A stretch of DNA of 64,000 nucleotides from Comamonas terrigena NBRC 13299 (lineage in GTDB: Bacteria; Pseudomonadota; Gammaproteobacteria; Burkholderiales; Burkholderiaceae_C), in the NCBI RefSeq assembly GCF_006740045.1, contig NZ_AP019749.1, positions 3,367,001-3,431,000 on the forward strand, in the 5' to 3' direction. A program made the translations under genes and the position numbers. Positions 29,757-37,994 of this stretch are shown here, in pieces (position 1 is the stretch's first letter; each line of letters opens with the position of its first letter). The notes beneath the pieces are model-generated. The model was not told the origin of the DNA. It ran no database searches and saw nothing but the letters and a program-made list of their open reading frames with translations.

Positions 29757-30241
29757 TAAAATGCTCTCCAAATAATGGGAATTCCGACAAAATACCTCAT
29801 GACAATTCATCGAAAGATAGAATAAGCAACTTCAGTTCATAGTCGACTATACAAGATAATTTTACAAATAGCATACTCTGCAATCAAACAATTCGCACTA
29901 TCTCTTGATAGGAAATTTCGCATATATATACGAAAATCGCAAACCTAAGGCAACCCATAAACCCGCAACTCGACTATCTACACATTGATTAAACTTTTTT
30001 CCAAACCGCAGTTCTAAACAACTACGTCTCAACGTCGCCTCAAGTCAAATAGCGCTAATTCAGCACCGTCTCACAATTCCTTAATCAAATTGGTCAAAGA
30101 CTTATATACATCCAATGGCTCAATTTTAGAGGATTCTAGATACTAAGACGACTGAACAATTTTATTTTAGAAATTACCACATGAAGACCAAATTACCAAC
30201 TCGCCTGATGATAACTTTTACGAAATAGATTAGTAAGAAAA
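29757..30241. other. AT-rich island left end, no gene recognised
   Basis: These 485 nt are much richer in A and T than the chromosome and contain no open frame that looks coding. A small hairpin, TTTCG ... CGAAA with an ATATAT-rich loop near 29927-29945, could be a weak terminator for the minus-strand Abi-like operon. No tRNA, integrase, retron-type RNA or inverted terminal repeat was recognised. Confidence 0.55.
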
Positions 30242-30985
30242 TCAACAATCGAATAGATTGTAATTCATACCAAGTTCATTTATAACTTTTTCAAATTCTT
30301 TATTTTTTTTAAAAAAATCTACCGATGGATAATCCATAAACTGAATGACAAGCATCATTAATCTAAGCTGAGGAAAAGATGTGAAATTTATTAAAGTAGA
30401 GTAATACAAATTTCTGTCATCCGAAGAAAAGCCATTTTTTTCACTCAGTCGATCAGAAACAAGTTTCACACTCAAAAAGAATCCTCTGAAAATATCATAA
30501 ATACGATCATCATCATCCATTAAATCAATAACACGCCTAACACCTTGAACACCTCCTCCAATATTTAAAACCCTGTCAACCTCATTTTCCACCTTATTAA
30601 TAAAACTACTAGCTTCAGAGATCCCGGCATCTCCAAATAAAATTGTGCCACCATTAAGTTTTTCAAATTCTTTTCTTTGAATTTCTATCAGATTAAAGAA
30701 TAGATTTTCGAAAGATTTTAATTTCTCAGTTTTTCTTGAATTATCTATCTCATTCTTCAGCGAAATATTAGACTCATTCTGAATATTTAACGATTTTATT
30801 AGAAGAACTATTGAAATAAAACTCAAAATAGGATTTAATGTTCCTCCAAGATAATCTCCAAGCTGCCCCCACACCTCTGGAAGCGGCGACAATTTAAAAT
30901 CCAGAATAATATAAAAATTTATTACATACAATCCAAGAATTATTAATATAAAAAAGATAGCGAATTTAATTAGCCAATTACTCAT
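30242..30985 (-). CDS. Two-TM putative phage abortive infection protein (putAbiC-like)
   Basis: The 247-residue protein has an N-terminal membrane segment (about residues 5-28), then the motif WGQLGDYLGGTLNP (39-52) leading into a second hydrophobic stretch (about 50-66), then a coiled coil (about 67-110) and a helical C-terminal domain. The WG-x-x-GDY-x-GG-x-x-NP motif between two TM segments is what I know from the putAbiC family (putative phage abortive infection protein). The molecular action of that family is not settled. Codon use is extremely AT-rich, unlike all flanking genes, which indicates transfer. Its start lies inside the 3' end of the 273-aa gene (8-nt overlap), so the two are translationally coupled. 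Confidence 0.78.
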   Translation of the reverse strand: MSNWLIKFAIFFILIILGLYVINFYIILDFKLSPLPEVWGQLGDYLGGTLNPILSFISIVLLIKSLNIQNESNISLKNEIDNSRKTEKLKSFENLFFNLIEIQRKEFEKLNGGTILFGDAGISEASSFINKVENEVDRVLNIGGGVQGVRRVIDLMDDDDRIYDIFRGFFLSVKLVSDRLSEKNGFSSDDRNLYYSTLINFTSFPQLRLMMLVIQFMDYPSVDFFKKNKEFEKVINELGMNYNLFDC

Positions 30986-31799
30986 TATACTTTCTAAGTA
31001 TATATTTAATAATTTTACCGCCCGGCAACTCTACAGGTAAAGCTGATACCTTCATATATTCCCAGTACTGTGGAAGAATGCCGTTATTTTTATTTAAATT
31101 TTCTGAAAAAATCTTTTTTTCATGAAACTCCATTTCTTTATATTTACCAGCAAAACCAAAAGAAACTGTTTCGTCATGGTCAAGTAGCTGCAGTCTACCG
31201 TTACCCGTATGAATGTTAAATCTAGTTATGCCTACAGTTAGATCAATTACATTCTTCCCGTAAATTGGTTTAATTGATTTCGCAGTTTCTTCGTCAAAAT
31301 ATGCAATTGGAATTTGAGACTCTCTACTTTTTCTATGTCTCAAAACAACATTATGATCAAATTTCATCGAAATCTGATGTATATTCTCTAATGCCGTAGT
31401 TCGCAATTGCTCAATAATTTCTTCTGATTTATAGCCCAAATTTTCCAAAACTTTATCCGCCTTGCTAGACAGATCCCCACCGTCCAAATAAACTGACTCC
31501 TTAAGAAAATATGATATCAACTCAATGAATGGAGCCGCTCCAATTTTTTTATATTTTTTAAGCAACTCGTCATCATAGACATCAATACTAAATATTTGCC
31601 CATAAGAACCTTTGAAATTTCTTTTTAAACTAGTCCTTATCTTGTCTTTATGACTCATCCTCTTGGGCACCTCACCAGTCAAAATTGACTCAGAGATACA
31701 GCGAACCCCATCAGACAATCCTTGCAACGTATCCAGACCCGCTTTCATGTCCACATAGTCTTCTGGAGTTGTTATCAGCACATCTAAATTAATCGTCAT
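30978..31799 (-). CDS. Hypothetical protein, upstream partner of the putAbiC-like gene
   Basis: I do not recognise this 273-residue protein. It has no membrane segment and no signal peptide. The N-terminal third contains LDTLQGLSDGVRCISESILTG and IRTSLKRNFKGSYGQIFSID, which look conserved (Gly/Ser-rich turns with basic residues), then a helical middle (residues about 100-150) and a probable beta-rich C-terminal part (ITRFNIHTGNGRLQLLDHDETVSFGF). It is AT-rich like its partner. Being first in the operon and soluble, it could be the sensor or regulator of the membrane-bound partner. Two palindromes lie just upstream. Weak GAAAG precedes ATG 31799. Confidence 0.8.
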   Translation of the reverse strand: MTINLDVLITTPEDYVDMKAGLDTLQGLSDGVRCISESILTGEVPKRMSHKDKIRTSLKRNFKGSYGQIFSIDVYDDELLKKYKKIGAAPFIELISYFLKESVYLDGGDLSSKADKVLENLGYKSEEIIEQLRTTALENIHQISMKFDHNVVLRHRKSRESQIPIAYFDEETAKSIKPIYGKNVIDLTVGITRFNIHTGNGRLQLLDHDETVSFGFAGKYKEMEFHEKKIFSENLNKNNGILPQYWEYMKVSALPVELPGGKIIKYILRKYNE

Positions 31800-31840
31800 A
31801 TATCTTTCAATTTATTTTACGCAAAATATTTCTTTCTACG

Positions 31841-31857
31841 TGCATATTAATTATGCA
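31841..31857. promoter_or_regulatory. Palindrome upstream of the Abi-like operon (proximal)
   Basis: TGCATA (31841-31846) and TATGCA (31852-31857) are perfect arms around a 5-nt centre. The site ends 42 nt before the operon start codon at 31799, in the expected promoter region of the minus-strand operon. It may be an operator. Confidence 0.5.
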
Positions 31858-31868
31858 TTCTAAGATTA

Positions 31869-31899
31869 TCAGAAATTTAATATTGAAAATAATTTCTGA
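31869..31899. promoter_or_regulatory. Palindrome upstream of the Abi-like operon (distal)
   Basis: TCAGAAATT (31869-31877) and AATTTCTGA (31891-31899) are perfect 9-bp arms around a 13-nt AT-rich spacer, 70-100 nt upstream of the operon start. Together with the proximal palindrome this suggests repressor control or an RNA structure at the 5' end of the transcript. Confidence 0.55.
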
Positions 31900-31919
31900 C
31901 ACTTTAATATCCAGAGAGT

Positions 31920-32113
31920 AGCTGCCACTCCTGAATATGTCTGGTAATCTAGCATTTTTTCACCTGAATCGACCATATAAAAAAGTCTTCAGCGTAGACA
32001 TATTCCAGGCAGCCAGCTTCGGCGCGCGAGGTTTGCACCATGGCACCCATTACGGGTTTGGCGCGTTCCAGGTTTTCGGGCGGCAGGCGCACGGTGCCCA
32101 CGATCAACAGCAT
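31920..32113 (-). pseudogene. Decayed copy of the ABM-fold gene
   Basis: The frame from ATG 32113 (GGAG upstream) reads MLLIVGTVRLPPENLERAKP and onward almost exactly as the intact gene at 29756. It then degenerates (AEDFFIWSIQVKKC, stop at 31949). Further scraps of homology, such as CCTGAATATG near 31930, show an internal deletion and loss of the 3' end. The 5' flank here looks like ordinary chromosome, so this is probably the resident copy, and the intact copy at 29457-29756 came with or was displaced by the inserted DNA. Confidence 0.8.
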
Positions 32114-32679
32114 GACAATCTCCAGAGGGGTGACCATTGCGGCCCACGCAGCGTGGTACCTGGCGGTCACTATTTAGCGCCGTCCATCCTAGACCAGCAT
32201 GCGTAACACAAGCTTACAACTGGCTGTGTATCTGGTGCATGCATTGCAAAGCTATGAATATCTAGCTTGCTCGTCCTGCGCATGGGCAGGGCTGCTTATG
32301 CCCAACGGCTATGCCATGTGCCGTTTCTGGTAAGCGTGTGCTGCAACAGAAACACTGGCATATGCATCCATAAAAGGCTCAGGAAAACACGCATACGGTT
32401 TTCCCTAGAACGCAGTTACTGCTGCAGCGCCGCAATCTGCGCCAGGCCTTGCAGGTGTTGACGGCTGCACGCAAAAGCTGATGCGTCCCTGTTTGGTGCG
32501 GGCGGCCTGCATGGGCTGCGCTGTCCAAAAAATGACAGCAGCGCTAATGCTGCCCACAGAGCATGGGGCCATCGGTGGATTGCCTCTCCCTCCCCCCATT
32601 TTTGCTGCGCATCCACTGCGATTCCGGCCTGGTTCCGCAAAACACAGGCCCTGGTTTTATTCACCTCTGGAGTCTTGCC
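32114..32679. other. Intergenic region right of the island
   Basis: This 566-nt stretch returns to chromosomal base composition after about 32400. The first part is mixed, with no convincing gene on either strand. A minus-strand frame ending at 32416 (…QHLQGLAQIAALQQ) could be the scrap of an older gene, but I cannot name it. The right end should contain the promoter of the Bug receptor gene. Confidence 0.45.
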
Positions 32680-33714
32680 ATGCGCCGTTTGCACACTGTA
32701 TTGAGCACTGCCTTGTTCCCCGGTTTTTCCCGCGCCGCGCGCTGGCGGCGTTGCTGCGCACCGGTGGCAGTGGCTGCACTGCTTTCGGCCGGCCCGGCCT
32801 GGGCCAATATGGAGGGGTACCCGGCCAAGGAAATCAATTTCGTCATCAACTTTGGGGCTGGCGGCAATACCGATGTGACGGCGCGCACCATTGGCAAGGC
32901 GATGGAGGAGGTGTTGAAAAAGCCGGTGATTCCCGTGAACAAGGGCGGCGCCCAGGGCACGCTGGGCGTGGGTTATCTGGCCAAGCAAAAGCCTGACGGC
33001 TACACGCTGGGCCTGGCCAGCTATACCAGCATGACCTTGTCGCCGCAGATCATGAAGCTGGATTACAAGCTGGATGATTTTGAGTACATCGCCGGGGTGG
33101 CGCGCTACCGCTATGGCATGGTGGTGCGGGCCGATTCGCCATACAGGAATATTGCCGACCTGGTTGCGGCTTCCAAAACCGGCAAGGGGGTGTTCTATTC
33201 ATCCCCCGCGTTTCCCAACAGCACGCCGTTCATGGAGCTGGCCAAGCAGACCGGCGGCAAGTTTGAAGAGATCACCTACAAGTCCGGCCCGGAAACCATT
33301 GGCGCGGTGCTGGGCGGGCAGGTGGATGCCAGCGTGCTGAACCCGTCGGATGTGCTGCCGCATATCCAGGCTGGCAAGCTGCGCATGATTGCCAGCGCCA
33401 GCCCCATGCGCTGGGTGGAGCTGCCGGAGGTGCCCACCATCCAGGAGCAGGGGCACAACATCACGGCCGATTCGTGGATGGGCATGGCCTTTCCCAAGGG
33501 CACGCCCAAGGCGCTGCGCGACCGGATGGAGCAGTCGGTGCTGGCCATCATGAAGACACCGGCCATTGCCGAAGCTTTTGCCCGCATTGGCATTGACCCG
33601 GTGGCGCTGAGCGGGGCCGAGTACCGGCAGAAGCTGGTGGAGGCGATTCCGCAGATGCGGGAGGCGGCCAAATCGGCCAACCTGCCCATCGTCAATCCGA
33701 ACTACCCGAACTGA
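32680..33714 (+). CDS. Bug-family TTT periplasmic receptor
   Basis: The 344-residue protein has a long signal region (cleavage near AWANM) and the Bug fold: YPAKEINFVINFGAGGNTDVTAR, the ligand-loop region DGYTLGLASYTS, and the C-terminal VPTIQEQG block. Bug proteins bind carboxylates for TctA/TctB-type transporters or act as free sensors. No tctA or tctB is near. It lies between the accessory island and the phosphonate genes on the opposite strand, so its ligand cannot be inferred. Confidence 0.88.
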   Translation: MRRLHTVLSTALFPGFSRAARWRRCCAPVAVAALLSAGPAWANMEGYPAKEINFVINFGAGGNTDVTARTIGKAMEEVLKKPVIPVNKGGAQGTLGVGYLAKQKPDGYTLGLASYTSMTLSPQIMKLDYKLDDFEYIAGVARYRYGMVVRADSPYRNIADLVAASKTGKGVFYSSPAFPNSTPFMELAKQTGGKFEEITYKSGPETIGAVLGGQVDASVLNPSDVLPHIQAGKLRMIASASPMRWVELPEVPTIQEQGHNITADSWMGMAFPKGTPKALRDRMEQSVLAIMKTPAIAEAFARIGIDPVALSGAEYRQKLVEAIPQMREAAKSANLPIVNPNYPN

Positions 33715-33934
33715 TTCACCCGACGCGCAGTCCGAACGGGCGACCCGGTCTGACGGCCAAGGCGAAGGGCCGGAAACGGGCGGCGGGGCCCCACACCCAG
33801 CGCCCTGGGTACCTGAGGTGTTGGAGGTGTGAGCGGCACACCACCACTGCCCTACCCCGCCAGCAGCCCGGTTCAAACCCCAGGGCTCGGGCACACGCAG
33901 CGGATGCCGGGTGCCGATTGCCATCTGGCAGCCT

Positions 33935-34846
33935 TCAGGCCGGGGTCTTGCCTGCGCGCATGGCAGCGGCGATCTGGGCCAGCACGGCGGGCAGTTCGGC
34001 CACGCTGCGCACCACGTAGTGGGCACCGGCGGCCTTGAGCTTGGCTTCGGCCACGGCCACGCGGGCGTCCACTTCGTCCTTCGGGGCCTGGGCGTATTCC
34101 TGCACGCTGTAGCCCACTTCATTGCCGGACAGGCTCAGGCCCACGGTCCACATGCCGGCGCGCAGGCCTTCGTCGATGCCGGGCACGGTGTCGTCCACCT
34201 TCACGCAGGCGCGCACATCGCCAATGCCCAGGGCCAGCACATTGGCCAGCGCCATGAAGGGGCCGGGGCGGCCGCCGGCAGGCAGTTCGTCACCGGCAAC
34301 CACATGGTCGGGTGCGATGCCGGCGGCGGCAGCCTGGGGAAGCAACTGGTTCAGCACCTCACGCGGGTAGCCCGAGCAGGAGCCCACTTTCAGGCCGTGG
34401 GCGCGCAGCCAGGGCAGCAGCTCTACCGCGCCTTCGATCGGCGCCGAAAACTCGCCCACCTTGGCAATCTGCATGGGCATGAAACGGGCGTAGATAGCGT
34501 CCACATCGTCATTGCCGGGTGCTCGGCCGAAGACGGTCTGCCACTGGGCGGCGATGCTGGCATCCTGCAGCAGCTGGTGGATGTGGTCCCACTTGCTCAG
34601 ACCCATGGGGCCGCGCGCCTGTGCCAAGGTGATGGTGATGCCGAAGGTGGCAAAGGCTTCCACAAAGATCTGCGTGGGGGCCAGGGACCCAAAGTCGACC
34701 AGGGTGCCGGCCCAGTCAAAGATGACGGCCTGCAGCGGCGCCAAGTCTGCGGCGGAGCCGGTTGCTGCCGCGGCGCAGCTTGCGTTGAAGGTGGCGGACG
34801 AGGTCGAAGTGGTGGCCTGCGTTGTGGCGGATGTGGTGGCGTTCAT
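33935..34846 (-). CDS. phnX: Phosphonoacetaldehyde hydrolase (phosphonatase)
   Basis: PhnX splits the carbon-phosphorus bond of phosphonoacetaldehyde into acetaldehyde and phosphate. This 303-residue HAD enzyme has the nucleophile motif FDWAGTLVDFG (Asp44) and the Schiff-base lysine in ARGPMGLSKWDHI (Lys85). The 41-residue distance between them equals that in the Bacillus cereus enzyme as I recall it. VKVDDTVPGIDEGLRAGMWTVG is the metal-binding region. The first about 38 residues (Thr/Ser/Ala-rich) are an extension absent from typical PhnX. AGGAG precedes ATG 34846. It is the last gene of the phnD-C-E-ADH-phnX run. Confidence 0.93.
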   Translation of the reverse strand: MNATTSATTQATTSTSSATFNASCAAAATGSAADLAPLQAVIFDWAGTLVDFGSLAPTQIFVEAFATFGITITLAQARGPMGLSKWDHIHQLLQDASIAAQWQTVFGRAPGNDDVDAIYARFMPMQIAKVGEFSAPIEGAVELLPWLRAHGLKVGSCSGYPREVLNQLLPQAAAAGIAPDHVVAGDELPAGGRPGPFMALANVLALGIGDVRACVKVDDTVPGIDEGLRAGMWTVGLSLSGNEVGYSVQEYAQAPKDEVDARVAVAEAKLKAAGAHYVVRSVAELPAVLAQIAAAMRAGKTPA

Positions 34847-35021
34847 GGCGAAGCTCCTGAAAAACAAAGAGGAAGGCAAACAGGGAGGAGGCTGCGCGGC
34901 CGCCTGCCGGGTCCACATGCACGGTGGTGCGGTCAGGGCAGTACGCGGCCAGCGGCAAGGTGGAGGTGGGGGACATGGCGGTCAGCGCAGCGCGGAAAAG
35001 GTCTGGGTCAGAGGGATAGGG

Positions 35022-36113
35022 TCAGGCCAGCGGACGGATGAAGTTGCGCCCGCGCGGGCCACTGGCGGCTTTCTGCACCATGGCCTTCCAGGCTGCGGGT
35101 GCCACGCCGTAGTGGGCAGGGTCGGTGGGCACGCCCAGCTGGTGCAGAAAGGCACGCAGCCGCTCACCTGCCAGCGCCGGGGTCATGGCGTCAAAGATGG
35201 ACAGCAGCGCGGCATCGGCCACCGGGTCTGCGCCCAGGGCCATGTCCAGCACCAGCGGCAGGCTGAACGAGCAGGCAATGCCGTGCGGCACGCCGTGCTG
35301 CAAGGTGATGTCGTAGGACAGGGAATGCGCCAGCGCCGTCTTGGTGTTGGAAAACGCCAGCCCAGCCAGCAGCGCGGCCTGCGCCATGTCGGCACGCAGT
35401 TGCGGATTGCCCAGGTCTTGCATCAACGCCGGCAAGGTGGCCAGGGTGCAGCGGGCCGATTGCACAGCCAGCGCCATGGATACTGGGTTACGGTGCACGT
35501 TCCAGATGGATTCCAGGGCGTGTGACAGCGCATCCAGCCCCGCCGCCAGGGTGGCGCCTGCGGGCAGGCTGGCCATCAGCTCGGCGTCGATGAGGGCGGC
35601 TTCCGGCCAGGTGCAGTGCTGGTGCAGCGAATGCTTGCGGCTGCCAGCCTGGTCCCAGATGGTGGCCCAGGGTGTGACTTCGCTGCCGGTGCCGGCCGTG
35701 GTGGGGATGGCAATCAGCGCCTTGTGGGCGGCAGAGGCAGGCAGCTGACCGCCCTGCTCCAGCACGGCCAGCAGTTCGGCAAAGCGGCCGCCGGGCGTGG
35801 CGCAGAGCAGCGCCTTGGCGGAGTCGATGGCGCTGCCGCCGCCGAGCGCCACGATGACCGGCACATCGGCATGTTCGCGCTGCACCTGTTCGTACAGCGG
35901 GGCCAGCCAGTGCACATCGGGGTTGGGCTGGATGCTGTCGATCACGCCGCGCAGCTGGGCGCCGATGAGGCTGCGCACGCGCTGCACCAGGCCCAGGCTG
36001 TCAGCCTCCGGGAAGGTGACCAGCAGGCAGCTGCGACCCGCCAGCAGCGCGGGCAGCTGGTTGAGGCTGCCATTGCCGGCGGTGACACGCACGGGGTTGT
36101 GATAAGTCCACAC
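35022..36113 (-). CDS. Iron-containing alcohol dehydrogenase, phosphonoacetaldehyde/hydroxyethylphosphonate type
   Basis: The 363-residue protein belongs to the group III iron-dependent alcohol dehydrogenases: GGGSAIDSAKAL (cofactor), IPTTAGTGSEVTPWATIWD, and the metal His residues in LDALSHALE and HSLSYDITLQHGVPHG. Its N-terminus, WTYHNPVRVTAGNGSL, resembles phosphonoacetaldehyde reductases known from phosphonate biosynthesis (FomC/PhpC type). I choose GTG 36113 with AAAGG 9 nt upstream; a TTG at 36131 is the alternative. It lies between phnE and phnX, so here it probably works in catabolism, for example oxidising 2-hydroxyethylphosphonate to phosphonoacetaldehyde. Confidence 0.85.
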   Translation of the reverse strand: MWTYHNPVRVTAGNGSLNQLPALLAGRSCLLVTFPEADSLGLVQRVRSLIGAQLRGVIDSIQPNPDVHWLAPLYEQVQREHADVPVIVALGGGSAIDSAKALLCATPGGRFAELLAVLEQGGQLPASAAHKALIAIPTTAGTGSEVTPWATIWDQAGSRKHSLHQHCTWPEAALIDAELMASLPAGATLAAGLDALSHALESIWNVHRNPVSMALAVQSARCTLATLPALMQDLGNPQLRADMAQAALLAGLAFSNTKTALAHSLSYDITLQHGVPHGIACSFSLPLVLDMALGADPVADAALLSIFDAMTPALAGERLRAFLHQLGVPTDPAHYGVAPAAWKAMVQKAASGPRGRNFIRPLA

Positions 36114-36321
36114 GGGATAAGACCTTTGCAAAATTCAGGGTGAGACCGGCCTGCCGCACTGGCGGGCCAGTGCAGACAGAGGGGGTTGAAAGGGTGTTGG
36201 GTAGGGGTTCGGGGTGGTGGGGGTGACGGCGTTGCCGAGCTATGGCCCACCACGTGCGGTGTGCGCGGTGTGTGCCGTGGCCGTGCAAGCTGTGCAGGCC
36301 AGGTGGCACCACCGCACCGCG

Positions 36322-37161
36322 TCAGTGGCGGGGACCTTGCTGGATGCGGTTGCGCAGCCAGTTGGAGACCATGTCGGCGGCAATCACCATCACCGTGATG
36401 ACGATGATGCAGGTGGCGGTTTCCTGGTAGCGGAACAGCTTGAGGCTGCTGACCAGTTCGAAGCCCAGGCCGCCCGCGCCCACCATGCCCAGCACGGTGG
36501 CCGAGCGCAGGTTCACTTCAAAGCGGTACAGCACCACGGCAATCCAGGCCGTGATGACCTGGGGCACCACGCCAAAGGCAATCACCTGCAGCTGGCTGGC
36601 ACCGGCGCTGCGCAGGGCCTGCAGCGGGCCGTCGTCAATCTCTTCAATCGCCTCGGCAAAGAACTTGGCCAGCATGCCCATGCCGTGCAGCGCCAGGGCC
36701 AGCACGCCGGGGAACGGGCCCAGGCCCACGGCCGAGACAAACACCAGGGCCAGAATCAGTTCGTTGATGCTGCGCACCACGTTCAAAAACTGGCGGGTGG
36801 TGCGGCGCAGCCAGTGCCAGCCGTGCAGATTGCTGGCGGCCACAAAGGACAGCGGCAGCGCCAGGACCACGCTGAGCAAAGTGCCCCAGATGGCGATCTG
36901 GATGGTCTCCAGCGCCGGCGCCCACAGGCGCGGCAGGATGTCCAGATCCGGCGGCACGGAGCGCGCCAGAAAATCGCCGATCTGCGGCATGCCGTTGGCC
37001 AGTTCGCCCCAGCTCATCTGCGCGCCGCCGGCGCTCCAGTGCAGCACCCAGCCTATGGCCAGTGCCAGTGCGGCGTAGCCCAGCCAGCCGCTGGTGGTTT
37101 CCGGGCGGCCGGCCGTCCACTGCCAGCTGTCGCGTGGTGTCTTCAAGGTCGGGCTGTGCAT
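36322..37161 (-). CDS. phnE: Phosphonate ABC transporter permease PhnE
   Basis: The 279-residue permease has about six membrane segments and the EAA-type loop (RSAGASQLQVIAFGVVPQVITAWIA). The segment VLGMVGAGGLGFELV near the C-terminus is typical of PhnE. Its ATG overlaps the phnC stop codon by one base (TGATG), so translation is coupled. A 208-nt gap separates it from the dehydrogenase gene. Confidence 0.93.
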   Translation of the reverse strand: MHSPTLKTPRDSWQWTAGRPETTSGWLGYAALALAIGWVLHWSAGGAQMSWGELANGMPQIGDFLARSVPPDLDILPRLWAPALETIQIAIWGTLLSVVLALPLSFVAASNLHGWHWLRRTTRQFLNVVRSINELILALVFVSAVGLGPFPGVLALALHGMGMLAKFFAEAIEEIDDGPLQALRSAGASQLQVIAFGVVPQVITAWIAVVLYRFEVNLRSATVLGMVGAGGLGFELVSSLKLFRYQETATCIIVITVMVIAADMVSNWLRNRIQQGPRH

Positions 37162-37994
37162 CACATTGCTCCTGCGCTGGTGGCCAGTTGCGCGCTGCCG
37201 GCATGCCACGGGCCTGTGGGCGCATGCACGCTGTGGCTGGGGCTGGTGGCGGCATCCGCCGCTTGCGTATCGGTGCTGTAGATGGCGTTGAGTGCTGCGT
37301 CATCCAGCTGCGCCGGGGCGCCGTCAAACACCATGCGGCCCTGGGACAGGCCGACGATGCGGTCGCCAAACTCCTTGGCGTAGTCCACCTGGTGCAGATT
37401 GCAGACCACGGCAATGCCCATTTCACGGGTGGCGTCGCGCAGGTACTGCAGCACGCGGCGTGCGGTCTTGGGGTCCAGGCTGGCCACGGGTTCGTCGGCC
37501 AGAATCACCTGCGGCTGCTGGGCCAGGGCGCGGGCAATGCCCACGCGCTGCATCTGGCCGCCGGACAGCGCTTCGGTGCGTTCCAGCGCCTTGTGGGCCA
37601 GGCCCACGCGTTCCAGGCACTGGTCTGCCAGGGCAATGTCGCTGTGCTTGAAGAACTGCAGTACCGATGCCAAGGTGCCCACCTGGCCCAGGCGGCCGGT
37701 CAGCACGTTCTTGCGCACCGACAGGCGATGCACCAGGTTGTGGTGCTGGAAAACCATGGCCACATGGCGGGCCAGTTCGCGCCGGGAATGGGTCTGCATC
37801 AGGTCGATGCCGCCGACCTGCAGGGTGCCGCTGTCCGGCTGGTTCAGGCCGTTCATGCAGCGCAGCAGGGTGGATTTGCCGGCGCCCGAAAGGCCCAGCA
37901 TGACCACGAATTCGCCGGCTTTCACATCCATGTCGATGCCGTGCAGCACATGGTTGCTGCCGTAGCTTTTGCGCAGGTTGCGGATGGTGATCAT
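37161..37994 (-). CDS. phnC: Phosphonate ABC transporter ATPase PhnC
   Basis: The 277-residue ATPase shows Walker A GLSGAGKST, the Q-loop VFQHHNLVHRLSV, the signature LSGGQMQRVGIARAL and Walker B VILADEPVASLD, in the usual order. The Q-loop HHNLV and the following RLSVRKNVLTGRLG are typical of PhnC. It overlaps phnD by 4 nt (ATGA) and phnE by 1 nt. The C-terminal about 35 residues are low-complexity. Confidence 0.94.
   Translation of the reverse strand: MITIRNLRKSYGSNHVLHGIDMDVKAGEFVVMLGLSGAGKSTLLRCMNGLNQPDSGTLQVGGIDLMQTHSRRELARHVAMVFQHHNLVHRLSVRKNVLTGRLGQVGTLASVLQFFKHSDIALADQCLERVGLAHKALERTEALSGGQMQRVGIARALAQQPQVILADEPVASLDPKTARRVLQYLRDATREMGIAVVCNLHQVDYAKEFGDRIVGLSQGRMVFDGAPAQLDDAALNAIYSTDTQAADAATSPSHSVHAPTGPWHAGSAQLATSAGAM

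Noticed and set aside
29811..30241. Search for a retron RNA, tRNA or integrase relic in the AT-rich gap
   Set aside because: No reverse transcriptase, long inverted repeat, tRNA-like fold or recombinase fragment was visible.
32405..32599. Minus-strand frame ending QHLQGLAQIAALQQ near 32416
   Set aside because: No family could be recognised and there is no start signal; at most a scrap of an old gene.
36114..36131. TTG start for the iron alcohol dehydrogenase
   Set aside because: The GTG at 36113 has AAAGG at good spacing and gives the expected N-terminus WTYHNPV; the TTG lacks a site.
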